This document shows, one piece after another, positions 34,763 to 47,600 of a stretch of DNA of 64,000 nt. Each line of letters opens with the position of its first letter. The first letter of the stretch is position 1. The DNA lies in assembly GCF_020740795.1 (NCBI RefSeq), contig NC_067283.1, positions 45,807,659-45,871,658 on the forward strand, in the 5' to 3' direction. Position numbers and translations under genes: made by a program. The DNA comes from Apus apus. Lineage: Eukaryota > Chordata > Aves > Apodiformes > Apodidae. Under the pieces are notes generated by a model, which was not told where the DNA came from, made no database searches, and was given only the letters and a program-made list of their open reading frames with translations.

Positions 34763-34900
34763 GCTGCTGCTGTCCGACGGCGAGCAGAGGTGCAGCGGGC
34801 TCCGCTCTGCCCTCACACCGCCCGGCAGCAGGAATGGCCGGCCCGGAGAGCTGCCCGCTGAGCCCCGGCCAGGAGCAGCCTCCGGGGGGGGAGCTCAGGC
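34640..34900 (-). promoter_or_regulatory. CpG-rich region at CLEC3B first exon
   Basis: GC-rich with many CpGs (GCCGCCGG, GCCGGGC, CCCGGAGAGC, GCCCCGGCC) against an AT-rich surrounding. It covers the first exon and about 140 bases upstream. No clear TATA box lies just upstream, so an initiator-type start is likely. Confidence 0.6.
34657..34762 (-). CDS. CLEC3B: CLEC3B exon 1, signal peptide and basic N-terminus
   Basis: ATG at 34762-34760, hydrophobic core [11 protein letters not shown], likely cleavage after VSG. Then [15 protein letters not shown], whose lysines correspond to the heparin-binding N-terminal lysines known in human tetranectin. Donor GTGAGG; the last codon is split and completed as Asp. 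The exon lies in CpG-rich sequence. Confidence 0.95.
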
Positions 34901-34930
34901 AGCTCCGGCCAAGGCTGAAAACATCCCAGA

Positions 34931-37900
34931 GGGTTTGCATTTCTTAGCAGGCTGCTTGGTTTTGTTACAACAAAACAAAACAAAAACCCACAACCACCCG
35001 AAAAGAAGGGAAGGGACTGAAATCTACTGGAAGTCTTCTGAGCTAAACATGAGGAAAGGCTGTGGAGTGATTTCCAAGGGGTTTTAGCGAAATGCCAGGG
35101 GTTTGATCTGGTGTGTCAGCCGTGGCAGTGATGCTGTGAGGTGTGAAGTGGGGTTTGGGTGGCCGAGGGAACAAAGGGGTGCCCAGCAGGGCTGCCCACG
35201 AGGGATGCTGCCAGCACCAGCAGTGGTGGAGGGAGCCTGGGGGGCCTCAGCACCCTGGCCCCTGCAATGGTGTGATGCAAGGAGAGTTCTGATTGACCCC
35301 CTTGCGAGAGGTTGCTGCCATCCCCCAGCCCAGTGCAGCTGCAGGGGGAACAGAGGGCTTTTTCCTTTCTTTCTAGAGTCATCCTTGCTCAAGGTGGAGG
35401 ACAGGTCTTATACCTCAAAAAACCAGCTCCACTACGGCCTTCACAGGCTTTTTGTTTTCCAAAACTGCTTTCAGTTCTGTAGGATACGAAACCAAACAGC
35501 AGCTCCAGAGGTTTTAACCAAACCAGAGGGCTGCTCATCATGTTGCTCTTTAACTCTTCTTCCACTGCCCTGGCTGGGAGCTGGAGGTGTTTTGACTCTG
35601 CCTCAGCGTAGCGGGCAGTGGGAAGGGGAGATCACAGCATCTAAGATGTGGGGTACTCACATCTTTGATAATCCAAAGTAGCTTGTGGCCAGGTCTGTCA
35701 AAGCACCCAGACACCTCATAAGGCACAGTGGCTCTGAAAAGCTGGTTGATGCTTCACCACCACAACCCTGGCATCAGACTGAGTATGTGGTGGGGGTCTG
35801 CCCTGGGACCACCTAAGTGGTTAGGTGACCAAAATACTCTGAAATTTCAGTCTTCACTCAGTTTTGGGAATGTTCAGGCTTCCAAATACCCCAGAGGTGT
35901 AAAAGACAGCCAGGATGAGCTGGACTTGCAATGGGGCCAGAGGAAGCATCCCATAGAAAGCTGTTTTCCCTGAGTATCCATTGCAGGGTCCCAGTCTGAC
36001 TTCAGCACAGCCCAACTGCTTTAGGAGCAGCCCTGCCACTTAAGCCGAGACCACTGCCTTGTTTTTGTGAGTGCTGTGGTTGCCAGTGGCTGTAGCAGAA
36101 GTGGGCAAGTCTTTCCTGCAGGAGGAACAAGAACCTTTGAACAAGCAGAGGAAATTTCTGTAGAAAGAGGACAGACAAGGACTTTGGAGAACAAAGTGCT
36201 CTGGACATTAGCCATTAGCCTCAAATCTTTTCTGAAAAATTAAGGCAAGATGCCACGCAGCACAATGTGAACCACTGGAGTTGTAGGAACATAAAAGGCC
36301 TGAGATAAACAGGGGTGGGGCTGGAAAAATAGCTGCCATTGATTTAGCTTGGCCACAACTGTGTTATCCTGCCTCCCACTTTTGCTGAATAAGGAAAACC
36401 CTGCCCTTAGATCCTACCCTAATAGTGCTCCCTTTCAGCCCAAGCTTTTGAAGCAAAGGAGGAACAGGTTTGTTTTTCACTCTCTTTCACCACACATACT
36501 CAACCCTACTGGAACTTAAGCCAGAGAATACATATTTTGGGGATTTACCGTTCTCCTGCCTGGTCTATCCCAAAATGGGATGGAGCCCAAAAGATGCCAG
36601 ACACCCACATACACATACATGTTCCCTTCTCTTGATGCTTGCTATCCAAAGTACTTCTGGTAGCTCAGCACCTTCCAGTTTTCCTTGGCCCCAGATTTGC
36701 TTACCTGCCTTTGCTTTGATTCATGTCCTGCCATGCCGGGGAAAAAACCTAAATGCTCCCTTGGCTGCTGCATATGAAACAGATGGCTCTGATGTGGAGT
36801 CTGATGGCCATGCCCAAGCACAGGTTTCTGGGTGGCTGGGACTTGCCAGAATGTTGCATTTCTCCAATTGCCCAGTTGAAATGAGAAGGGCAGGGCAGCT
36901 TTTGGTCAGTCTGTCTCTGAGCATGAAGGTCCTTGTGCTGAAGGTCTGCATTCCAGGGTGTCTCTCCCTGTACCAGCCAGCAAGTCCTGTGCTGCCATTA
37001 TTTGTCTTGAAAAAGAGAAAATTGAAAAGAAGTAGACTTAAAAAAATGCCTCTGGCTCTAACATCTATTCACAGGGGGCTTTGCTCTAATCCTGCCCTAT
37101 GTAGACTGAAAAAAATAAATCCTTTACATTATAAAAGCTTGTAAACCCCCATGAACCAACTTGGCAGGAGCAAGCGGAAGTGTTGCTGCAACAGGTCCAG
37201 AATGGGGGTGGCATAGGGAAGGGCCACCTAAAAGCTGGAGATGCCCTGCTCATATTCAGCCCACTCCCTGCTGAGGTTTGAGGCTGTGTTTCCAGTTAAG
37301 TAACAGGGCTATTAAAGGTCCTTCTTAAGTTGGCTCTTAGGGCAGATATCATGCTTTTGAGATCTTGATGATTCACCGTTCTTATGTAAGGGAGGCACAG
37401 GAGGTGGGTAGAGACAATCCTTTTTATTAGATGAACTAACAGAACTGGAAGATGGTGGTGAGGTTTTGGCCACGTGAAAGGGAAGCAGCAAATGTCAGCC
37501 CTGAGGAGCAACAGCTGGGAGGCTCATTAGGCACATATAGCCCATCAGAGAGAAAGGGAGCAGGCAGCGGGGGAAAGAGAGTGACAGCTGATACATGGAA
37601 GAGTTAAATGAGAAGGAGAAAGGATATAATTATGTCAAGAAACCAGATTTCTGTCCATGATTTTTTAAGTCTGTGGAACTATGATATTTACTTCCCTCTA
37701 AAAGCACTTCACTCCCTTGTTTAAGTACAGACAAACAGTAGTTTTTGTTAGCTGTAAGGAAACTGCTTCGAGATGAAAAAAAAGAGGGCAGAAGAATGTT
37801 TGCTTATGGCAACTGCCCCAGGGCCACAGGAAAGCAGTCAGAAAAGTTTACGTGGCTTTGGGAAACCCAGCAAGTAGGTTGAGATGCTGAATTTGGAAGG

Positions 37901-40900
37901 CTTTCAGTCAGCAAAACAGTGGCTGGGATAAGCCCATGACAGGAAGGTGGATGCTCCTGGCAGTGATGCAGACCTGTGATTTCATGCCCAGCTAGGCAAG
38001 AGAACGGTCAGCGAGATCAGAGGCTATTTGGCTCCTAGGAAAGGAGCAGGTATCGCCAAGAAGTGAGGCAGCGCCACCACACAAGGGCTGGAAAGTGGGA
38101 GGCTGGACCAGGAACAGCATTCACACAGTATCAAGATCAGCAGTTACCAGATCTAGCTTTTCAAGGTTAAGTTACCAGTTCAAAAGCAGGCAACCGCAAT
38201 GCCGAATGATGTTCTTTGCCTGCAGCCACCCTCCTCTGGGAAGACTCCTGTGTCCCCCACTGGCACTGACAGCGGGAGAGCAAAGGAGAAACCTGAAAGC
38301 TTCTTTACATGTGGGGCTGTGCAGCTCGGAGGTTGATCCATGGCTGGGGCAGCATGCTGGCTTTCATACCTCTGCTGCCTTGGCCAAATCCTCTTTGTGG
38401 GCAGCAGAATCCATGTCTCAGTGGCACCAGAGTAACCTCGAAGAGGAACAGCAGAGAAACAGAGGTGGGCAGTAAAAAAAGTGCCGCGAGGAAGTGGGGC
38501 TAACAGAAGAAAATCTCTGATATTATTTAGCCGCTGCCCGAACTCGTGCTGGCATCATTCCTGATTTCCACCAGGGTAAACAACATCAGAACAGGTTAAA
38601 ATGGAAAGAGCAGAATCTATGGATCATTGTTGTTGAGACCAATCAAGAAGAAATGTGATAATAGTTCAGGAAAGGGTGGTTTTCATAAGGACAATGATGG
38701 GGGAAACCAAGGAGTTAGCACTTCGCCAAAACATTATCCCAGCACCAACTTTAGGAAACTGGCTCTGAGCCTAAGGAGGGAGCCTTCCCATCATGGCTCA
38801 CATCCCTACTCCATGTTCACCAAGGGTCACAGAACAAAGGGATCTGTACTAAAGGAGATCCTTGGGCCTTAAACAGGATGCAAATGTGGAGAACTTGAGT
38901 TCAGGTACTGTCAGCTGCTCAAAATCCTCCCAATTCCAAAAGGAGCTGCACCAAAGGACTCACCCCTGCTTCTGCTCAGAGCATGCAGGTCTTGTGGGCT
39001 AGGGCTCTCTTCACCCAGCTGTCTTCACCACTTGGCTTTTCTGCTTGCTGTCTGTGTCCCAAGGTCTCACCAGCCAAAGGAAAACTGTAGTCAAGTGTCT
39101 AATTCTAACACCAAAACTCTGGATAAATTCCTAATTATGTAGGTTTGCTAAGCAGTCTGCATGAAACGGCTTGTATTGGCATGGGCTGAAGTGAAGTCAC
39201 CACTGAACTTAAAGTCAGTATTATAGGACTGGAAAGCAGGTGGCAGTTCTGCCAGCTTATGATCTTGTTGCATGTTGTTCTCACCTTTGAGTGATATATT
39301 TGCTTTCATATGACTGTGGATGTTGAATTAGGGGTTGTTAGAGAAATTTAGCATCAGCCATAAGAATTTCTTAGTTTTTTTTGATTTAGAGAAAAGGTTG
39401 TATAATCAGGCAGCAGAAAGAAAGCAATTCACGACCTTGAAAATCCCCATTAGATTAAAGCTGACCTCTCTTGAGGGGGAAAGGAGAGAAGTAGGACTTA
39501 AATAATGGCTTTTCAACCCATAGGTTTCCAACCCTGGAAATAATAAAACTTACTGTTTGTCAGAACACAGTGAGAACCTGTAGTGAGAGTGCTCCTCCAC
39601 TAGAGAGGTCCTGCAGGCTGGTGGCTCAAAGTACCTCCAACATCTGTGCAGAACTGGCATGGTGGCAGTCCCCACCATCCCAGCTGGGTGGAGGAGAACC
39701 TCTATATGTCAGAAAGCAGCTGAGATTTAATTTCCTTTTCCCCCCTCCCAAGGCATCAGATAGGGAGCTGGAGTAACTATGATCTTCTCAGTCAGAATCG
39801 GGGAGATCAAATCTGATCTACAAATGGTGTGACATGAAAACTCAGGAGCACCCGAGCTACTGATCTTACCCTAATCTTGAGAACAGGATAGCAACAGAGA
39901 TGTTTACAGAGCTCAGTAACATGACAACAGCCTTATTTGAAAGTGTTCTAGTCAATGAAACTGATGTTGAAAGCATCCACTAGGGTGTCATTAAGAGCAG
40001 CACATTTGACATCCTAATGTTGTTTTGCAGGAACAGCAAAAAGATCTTTGTTACTGGACAGCTAGAAATATGCTGATGAAAATAAAAAAAGAGACACTGC
40101 AGCCTCTCTGTGGGGAGATGGGTACCCAAAGTGCTGTGCTGTGACCAAGCACTATGACTGGGAATTTGAGGATCCACCAAAGGAAAAGGAGCAAGGAACC
40201 AGGCATATAAAGCACCAGCCTGAAATCAGCCCCTGGCAGCTGCCTGCCTGACAGCAGGGAGCAGGCATGTGGCACCTGCCTCTGCAAGGCACAGCTAACA
40301 GGAGGGTCCATGTTTTGCCTTGGAGGGAATAGCTCTCCTGCTCCAGCAGGGAGTGGAAACAGGCAGGAACGTACAAGGAGACAAGAAGCTGGGGAGCAGG
40401 GAGCGACAACAGCCCGGAGGCTGATGGCTGAAAAGCTTCAGTCCCAGCTGAAGCTCTTGCACTTTTACAGGAAAGGAGGGAACAAGGCTCTGGGGAAAAG
40501 GACTGGAGTGTTCTCTTCTCAGGTCTTACCAAGTCACACTGAGTTCTGAGGTGTCTGTGGCTGCTTATTACGAGCAAAGTAAACCAGTACCACTGCAGGG
40601 CTGGAGAACATCCTGCTGCTGAGGCGGGCAGTGGCATCTGCTGAAGTTTAAAAGAAAAGCTGGAGGCAGTCCTAACAAAAGGTGGTACATTTTAGCTAAT
40701 TCCTATTTACAGAGAAACTACACAAACTCCATGAGATACTATCCATGTCAAATCAAGGTACCGAATCCCTCAAAAAAAGATATTCACACTCCAGCCTCAA
40801 GGGAGCCTCGAGTGCGCTCTGGCACCCATTAACTTGTCTTTACAACAGGCCATGCTGAAAAGCTTTCATAAAGCCCAATGGCAGGTGGCATGGTCCTCTC

Positions 40901-42091
40901 CTCCCCATCACCTCAACACTCCTCCCAGGGCAGAAGCAGCTCCCCTCTCCTTCCCTAACAACACATCTGTAATGTTGAACCACCACTGTCGTTGCAAAAC
41001 ATTGGCTAATGAGATTCACGGGATTGGTAAATCTGCTGTGCATTATCATCCTGAGTGTAAACACAGATCTGGAGGAACACAAGCAGCAAACCAGCCAGGC
41101 CCACTGACTTGCAGCCTAGCTCTCTCCTGCTTCAAGGGACTGTTCATGTCAAAAATACCTTTAGCTGGGCAAAAAAACCCAACCAAACAAAAATAAAATG
41201 TAAATTGCAGATGGGTGCTTTTCAGGCAACACAACTAGAAGTCTCGCAGGAGTTGCTAGACTCCTCATCAATACTACAGACTTTTCAGCCTCTTGACACT
41301 CCCAGCAGAAGCAATTAATTTCTGGGACAAACAGAGAGCTATCCTGCTCCACAGATGTTTCCTCTTAGTTCTACTGGACTTGAGTCAATGAAAACGTGGC
41401 AATATCTGCACAGCAACACATGGAACTTTCCACCAGCCCAGATGGGAACAGGAGCCTCTATTAAACATCCAACTGCTATTTTTGTTTGGGATGGAAGGGA
41501 GGGGTTAAAGAGAGCTAAGAAAATAGAAATGGGCAGCATAGCCCTTAGCATGCCTGAGAACCAGAGTCTCAAAAATTTCTTGGCAGAGATTGTATTAACT
41601 GGGAGAGCTTTAGGCCCTTTCACCCCTGTCAGAGCTTTGTTTATCCATTTGGGATATGAGTTGGTAGCAGCAAACCTCCAGGGGCAGCTGAGACCAACCA
41701 GCAGCTATGTAATACTTTTTGGCCAGCATATTATTTGTATCTCAGCGGGTAGATGCAGCCCCACTCTGAACTGGGGTCAGGCTCCACTCTGCTGCTTTTC
41801 AATGCCAACAGATAGGACATAGCAAGTGTGGAAGGAATAGAACCCCTCAAAGATCCCCAGTTCATTCTGTGGCTGCTCACACAGCTACAAAAACTCTGGG
41901 GGGGAGGATGTGCATGGCTGAGAGGCACTGCAGATAATTACACCATGTTAATTTACAGTGATGCTCTCAGGAAGGGCTTGGTACCAAGTATTTTGTGACT
42001 GGGGTATTTTTGTGTACACAGCTGCTTCACAGGCTTCCATGTGCTGGCAGCAGGCACAGATGCTCAGGTAGCAGAAGTTCACTTTTTAGGT
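34931..42091. other. Intergenic DNA between CLEC3B and EXOSC7
   Basis: No gene, RNA or interspersed repeat is recognised. The longest frame open on the plus strand ends at 37144. It has no ATG until 36575 and no recognisable domain, so it is not called. Confidence 0.65.
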
Positions 42092-42385
42092 TGTACTGGG
42101 TTTGCAGTTTTGGTAGGAAGGGAGGCTACAGGTTTGGCTTCTGGGAAGAGATGCTAGAAGCTTCCATGTCTGATAGAGTCAATGCCAGCTGGATCCAAGA
42201 CTGACCCAGCACTGGCCGAGCCCATCAATGATAGCTGTTTTTTGCCTAAGCTGAGTCTGTCTTGCCCATAACAACAACTGGTGATCTCTCCCTGTCTTTA
42301 ATTATATTTTCTCTCCCCTCTTCAGTTGAGGAGGGGAGGGCTTTGGGGGGCACCTCGACGCCAGCCACAGTCAACCCCCCCCACA
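42092..42385 (+). mobile_element. Internally shortened LTR of an endogenous retrovirus
   Basis: Starts TGTACTGGGTTTGCAG and continues GGCTACAGGTTTGGCTTCTG, GATAGAGTCAATGCCAGCTG and CCGAGCCCATCAATGATAGC, then jumps to the U3/R/U5-end words GAGTCTGTCTTGCCCATAAC, TGATCTCTCCCTGTCTTTAA and GGGCACCTCGACGCCAGCC, ending CCCCACA. These are the two ends of a common bird LTR family as I recall it, which is much longer, so a large internal part is missing. AGGT lies at both edges, a weak duplication. Confidence 0.75.
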
Positions 42386-44519
42386 GGTATCTTGATCACA
42401 GATAGGCTAAATACTTGCCATCCTTAGTGAGAAGTGTAAAGGAAATACAAATATCTTTACCTCCACAGAGGTGTCAGTTAACACACCTGAAACACAGGAG
42501 TGAGGTTTCTTCACTCCCCATCCCAGCTCTCATAACAATAAATTTAAAATGAAAAGGATCTGGAGAAGAGATAAGAAGCATCTTAAATGATGCAACTTGT
42601 GAAACACTTGAAGATCCTTCATCTAGAAGGCTATGTAGAAATAAACTATTATTACCATGTTACAAAATTCACCCTGGAAGTAACTCTGGGCAGCCTCTTG
42701 GTATCTAACCACAAATCTGTAGTAAAACAGGCAACAGCTCTTCAGAGAATGGCTGTGGTTTAAGACTTGTAGTCCTCACTTAGATTAACCATTTTCTGAA
42801 ACATTAAACAATTCATGACCAAACAAAAATGTTCTGTGGTAAGTTTAAAGTACTGTAAATGGATTTTCTCCCTTCAGTTTTAATTCTCTCTTTTCACTCT
42901 CTTTTTTTTCTCTCTCTCTTCTCTTCCTTTCTCTTTTCTCACTCTCTTTTCTCTTTCTCTCTCTTTCTCCCTTTCCTTTCTTCCTTCTTTCCACATTCTA
43001 ACAAGTAGCTTTGTGTGGCAAGGAATGGATCACAGCTACTGTAATGCTAATGTCAGGTTAGTCTTTGCTTCACTCTGCTGGAGTGTTTAAAGATAATAGA
43101 TACGTTGTCACTTCTTGCCTGTATTAACACGTAGCACTATCATAACATACCTAATCCATTACTTAAGGTACTGAAAAAAATCCTATCTCTTCCATGTAGA
43201 CATCTGGAGCAAATTTTATGGGACAAATGTTTGGGTTTTTTTCCAACCTGCCTGCTTGCTACAGTAGTGGCTACACATAGTGAAATACACAGCAGTATTG
43301 TAGCCACCTTGAATAATTATCTGAGTGAGCTCTAGTAAAAGGACTGAAGAGATATGAGGACCTTAAGTACACCATATATTCATAATGTGATCATGATTAT
43401 TAGTTTGAGCTGTAATATATTTCGTCCTATAGCTACAGTTCTCCTTCAGCAAAAAGCTTCCCCTTCTCCCCACCAAACACGTTCCAGAGCAGAGAATGTT
43501 CTTAATCTGATTTTAGGAATTAAAACAGGAATTTCAGAAAATGCTGCTTTAGTAAGTGCTAAATGATTCCTGGATTATTGTAGCAACTTTTGCAATTACT
43601 GTTTTTTTTTCAAAATTATCCTTCTAATACCTGAAGCTGAAAAATCAACTTCTTGTCAAACAACTATTTCCTTCAACTTCTTCCATCTGTTGTCTCGTCC
43701 TATCCTGCTAAACAAACAGCTCTTACTCTTTGCTGGGCCAGCCAACTGGTTTAAGGAGGGAATCCACTGCTTTGAAGACCTGCTGATACAACTCGATTGG
43801 GTACCTTATCTGTCACCTTCTCTGTTTCCCTGTAAAGGATCTTTACTGCCAGCTGCTATGCTTTTCTAGCCGAATTATCAAACTCCTAGAAAATGAACTT
43901 TTTTTCCTTTTTACCATAGCCATGCCCCTTCTCCTTAGCCACTGTGAGAGGTTTTGGCTAGGTTACTATTGTATTACTGGCAAAAGGGACAGGCTCTAGT
44001 AAGCAAAGAAATCTTGGTTTAAAACATGAATTAGAAACTTTGGACCACATTGTATTTATAGTAAAATCTAACCACATTTTATTCAAATAAAAGTAAGAAC
44101 ATCTGAAAGGAAGTTTTCCACAAAATGCTGTTCTCATCTGGCTGGTGAACAAAAAAAATAATTTAAGAGGCCCAAAACGTGGCTTGGGCCGTACTGAGGC
44201 TCCCTGTGTATGCTCTAGGACACAGCAGCTGGTCAGCAGAAGTGGAACATATGCAATGAGAATTAAGTGGAATCTACAGAAGTCACTCCTGAAAACAGAC
44301 TCAGACGCTTCCCAGGCAATTGCATCAATTGCTGCTGGTGCACTTCCTTGGTGCAGACAGTTACCCACATGGAAAGCACCTCAAATTCCCTTATTTGCAT
44401 TTAACTGTAGCTTTCTTTAGGATTAGTAACATTTTTAAAGCCTCTTAGCCAGAAGGATAAAGGTACTGGAACAAAAATATATCCTCTTTCTATATAAAAA
44501 CTGACAAGATTGCACAATC
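42386..44519. other. Intergenic DNA just downstream of EXOSC7
   Basis: AT-rich, with the polypyrimidine tract at 42883-42992. No gene is recognised. Confidence 0.7.
42883..42992. repeat. Polypyrimidine (CT-rich) tract, about 110 bases
   Basis: Nearly all C and T on the plus strand with only a few purines, in runs such as TCTCTCTCTTCTC and CTTTCTCTCTCTTTCTCCC. Such tracts can form triplex DNA. Seen directly; function unknown. Confidence 0.88.
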
Positions 44520-44540
44520 AATTAAAACCAGTTGTGAGCA

Positions 44541-44546
44541 TTTAAT
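44541..44546 (-). terminator. Poly(A) signal of EXOSC7 (ATTAAA)
   Basis: ATTAAA on the minus strand begins only six bases after the stop codon, followed by T/G-rich sequence (GGTTTTAATTGATTGTGC). It implies a 3' UTR of only a few tens of bases unless a more distal site is used. Confidence 0.6.
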
Positions 44547-44552
44547 AAAAAC

Positions 44553-44657
44553 TCATCCCAGAAACCCAACTTTCTGCCGGGAGGTCCCCAAACTCTCTTC
44601 TTCATCCAAAATCTTCTGAAGGGCGATGTGCAGTGACTTGCCAACTCTTTTTCCAGT
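44553..44657 (-). CDS. EXOSC7: EXOSC7 exon 8, C-terminus
   Basis: Encodes TGKRVGKSLHIALQKILDEE, ESLGTSRQKVGFLG and TGA at 44555-44553. The human C-terminus ends with the same QKVGFLG. Acceptor TGCATTGCAG. Confidence 0.96.
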   Translation of the reverse strand, partial: TGKRVGKSLHIALQKILDEEESLGTSRQKVGFLG

Positions 44658-47600
44658 CTGCAATGCAAAGAAAGCAAACCAAATCTGAGATCCATGCTTA
44701 CGAACAGGAAAGCAACTCTCATGGAACACTTCCCTTTGACAAGTGTTTTCTCTTCAGTGATTAATACACAACAGCTGGTATCCTAAAAACGTAATCTTAA
44801 TTAAGAAAAATAACGCTGGTGGAAGTTTCATTTAAATTTTATTGAGTTCTGGAAAAACGAACACATAAAGGCAGTGCTCCCATTCATCAGAGAAGCATTC
44901 CATGCTCATTAGCACCAGATCTGTGCACTGCTGGATCACCCAGGAATACAAGTTAAATCAGGCACAAGCACACATTCAAATTAGTCAGCACACACAAGAT
45001 GCTATGCTGCCGGACGACAGGAGATAACTGACCAGCAAAGCAGCCTACTAACACAAAGTTCAGTGAATTCTTCTGAAAGTGCTCAGAATGAGGAGACTGA
45101 ATTTAAATTGGCTCAACACCCTGTCATGTGGCCAGAGAAGCCAAAAATGCACACTGGCTGCATCACCAAATCAGTCTACAGATGGATCCTTCATGATGAT
45201 GTGCAATTTTGTACTGTCCAAGGGTATTAAAGGAGTTAACAGAAGGTTTTCCTTACAGAAATAAACTCCACCAATGGAAAACCACCAGCCTCTATTCCTC
45301 CCACATGGCACAATTGCACTGTGTAAGTTGCAGGACAGGAAAACATTGAGCAATGCTGAAATAAAGACCTTAAGGCAGTGGTGCCTGTTAGAGCTTTCTG
45401 GAGTTTCTCTAAGTGACCTGAAATACTGAACGCATGCACAGATGAAGAGAGCCCACCTGTCCCTAAAGAGCCAAAGACAGATTATAATAAACTGATTTTA
45501 TATAATCTGAGTTAACCGATTTATGCAACAAAGCCTATGCCTGCCATATAGCTGACCACAAAGTGCTCTTTCCCCTGTTGACACTTTTCTCCACAAACCT
45601 CAAAATGAGGTACATTTCCAACTGAAGAACCAGGAGACAGAATACGGCCCACAGTCCCAAAGGAAAATTGGAAAGAGCTTTGATGCTATCAATCCTAGAC
45701 ACTCTTAAGTCATGCTAAGGGGGGCACACATAAGAATTGTTACAGCTCTGCACTGGGACACAATGTCAGCAGCAGCCTGGAGCTTTGAGGGGTGATATAC
45801 TTTGTGCATTCTTTTTCAATGCAGGACAGCATCACTCATACCAGATCAAAGTGAACTGGAATGGTGCAGAGCTTTGGGTATTGACACAACACACAACATT
45901 GTTGCTCTCTTTTTCCTGCTTGCCTCTCCTATGGCTGCATCATCAACTCAGTAAAAAAAAAAAAAAAAAAGCCTAATGCTGGCAGCTTCCCAAAACTTTC
46001 CCATGAAGCTGCCTTCCTAAGAGATATGTCCTAGGAACATCCATTCCCTACCAGGCAGGGAAAACTGAACACTCTCTGACCTGCAGCCAAATCATTAGGG
46101 GATGGAGGTGTCAAGCAAGGGTTATGCAGCTCCTCCACTGGACATTCCCAGGCCTTTTTGTTTTTCTTGGTATCCTAATCAGGCTGTTGAGTTTGAGGCA
46201 GGGCCAAACAGATAATCTCTGGCCTGACAGACAACATCTTTGTTTATTCTGACCAGCTTTATCCCTCACTCCTTCAAATTGCTCACCACCCAGGAGGGAA
46301 GATGCTTTCCAAAGCAAGTGAAAGACAGACAGCACAACTCTCTGAGTGATCAGCTTAAGCTTTTAACTCCTTGCACCAACAAGTAGGTACAAGTACACTA
46401 AAGCTCTTGGAAGCAGAGTAAGATGGTTTGAAGATTTCCCATGGTTACCTTCCATATGCATTTCTGATTAGTGTTTAGACAAGCATTACACAATCCCAAG
46501 CACAGCCTTTGGGGGTAGGCTACACAATGGAACTGCAGAAGCTAGTTTTCTTTTTAGGGCTCAAAAGAGAGTGAAAACAGTGATCAAAAGTGAGGCTCAG
46601 ATCAAAGCTTTGTGCAGATAATTTGCATAGAGGCCAGCTTCTACCATGAACCTGTATCTGACTTAAGCAGCCATCTCTTTGTGACGACAGCCCTAGAGCC
46701 AAAACCTCAAGTCTTCTATGACATTTATTTAGAATTGGACTCAAAATCCATCAAGGAAGACACACCAGATGTCCATAGGATGTAACCTATTTAGGATCCC
46801 AGATAAGAGGGAAAACTGACACTTCGGAATACAAATAAAAAGTCCACTCTGAATCGACATAATTAAAGAGCGAAGTGTCATATACACTAAGCATGTAACT
46901 TCCACTTGAGACCAACTGTTTTCAGACTTGGCTCCAATTTCTGCATTCCTCACTCCAGCCAGGCTGAAATTAGTTCTGGATCTCTAGGAAGCAGAGACAG
47001 TTTGAAATATTTAATCTTCATTCTGACTCTAAGTTCAAAACCCATTTCTGTCTCATGCTCAAGGCCAAACCCAGGCATGAGAATTTCTACTAGAGGATAG
47101 ATTTAAGAAGAGCCTGAAGAGAGGTTTAAAATTGAATTCTTATGTGGTTATGAAAACATCCAGATACTAGTATTTTCATGCAGTAGGGGCAGATCAGAAA
47201 CCCAACAAAGACACAAAGTAAAACAACAGTAAAATGAGAACAGTAAGCTTATTACAAAATAAATGAGTTTTGCTAGAAGAGAACACCATGCACTAGAAAT
47301 TCAAATACCATCTCTACTTCTGTAGGGACTTTACCACATTACAATTTTTTCTCTTTCAGTCTTTAAGGAAAACAATGAGAGAACATGCTCCTTAAAAATA
47401 CTCTCAAAGTTTATAAAATTAAACTTTAGAGTCTTACAGCTATGAAGTACTTGACTGAAATAAATGTGAGTCCCATATGTTTCAGGCATCTAAAAGTTTT
47501 AGATAACATCCACTCTTTCTGTTTATGTTCAATACCACATAGATTCTGTTTCAAAGGAACTGCCTGTGACCTTCAGAGAGCCCCCTGTGCACCTAATAAA

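Noticed and set aside
36470-37144. 224-codon open frame as a gene
   Set aside because: It opens with TTG, not ATG; there is no recognisable domain and no splice or promoter evidence. Kept only as a low-interest finding.
41355-41822. 155-codon plus-strand open frame
   Set aside because: No domain, intergenic, no codon or splice support.
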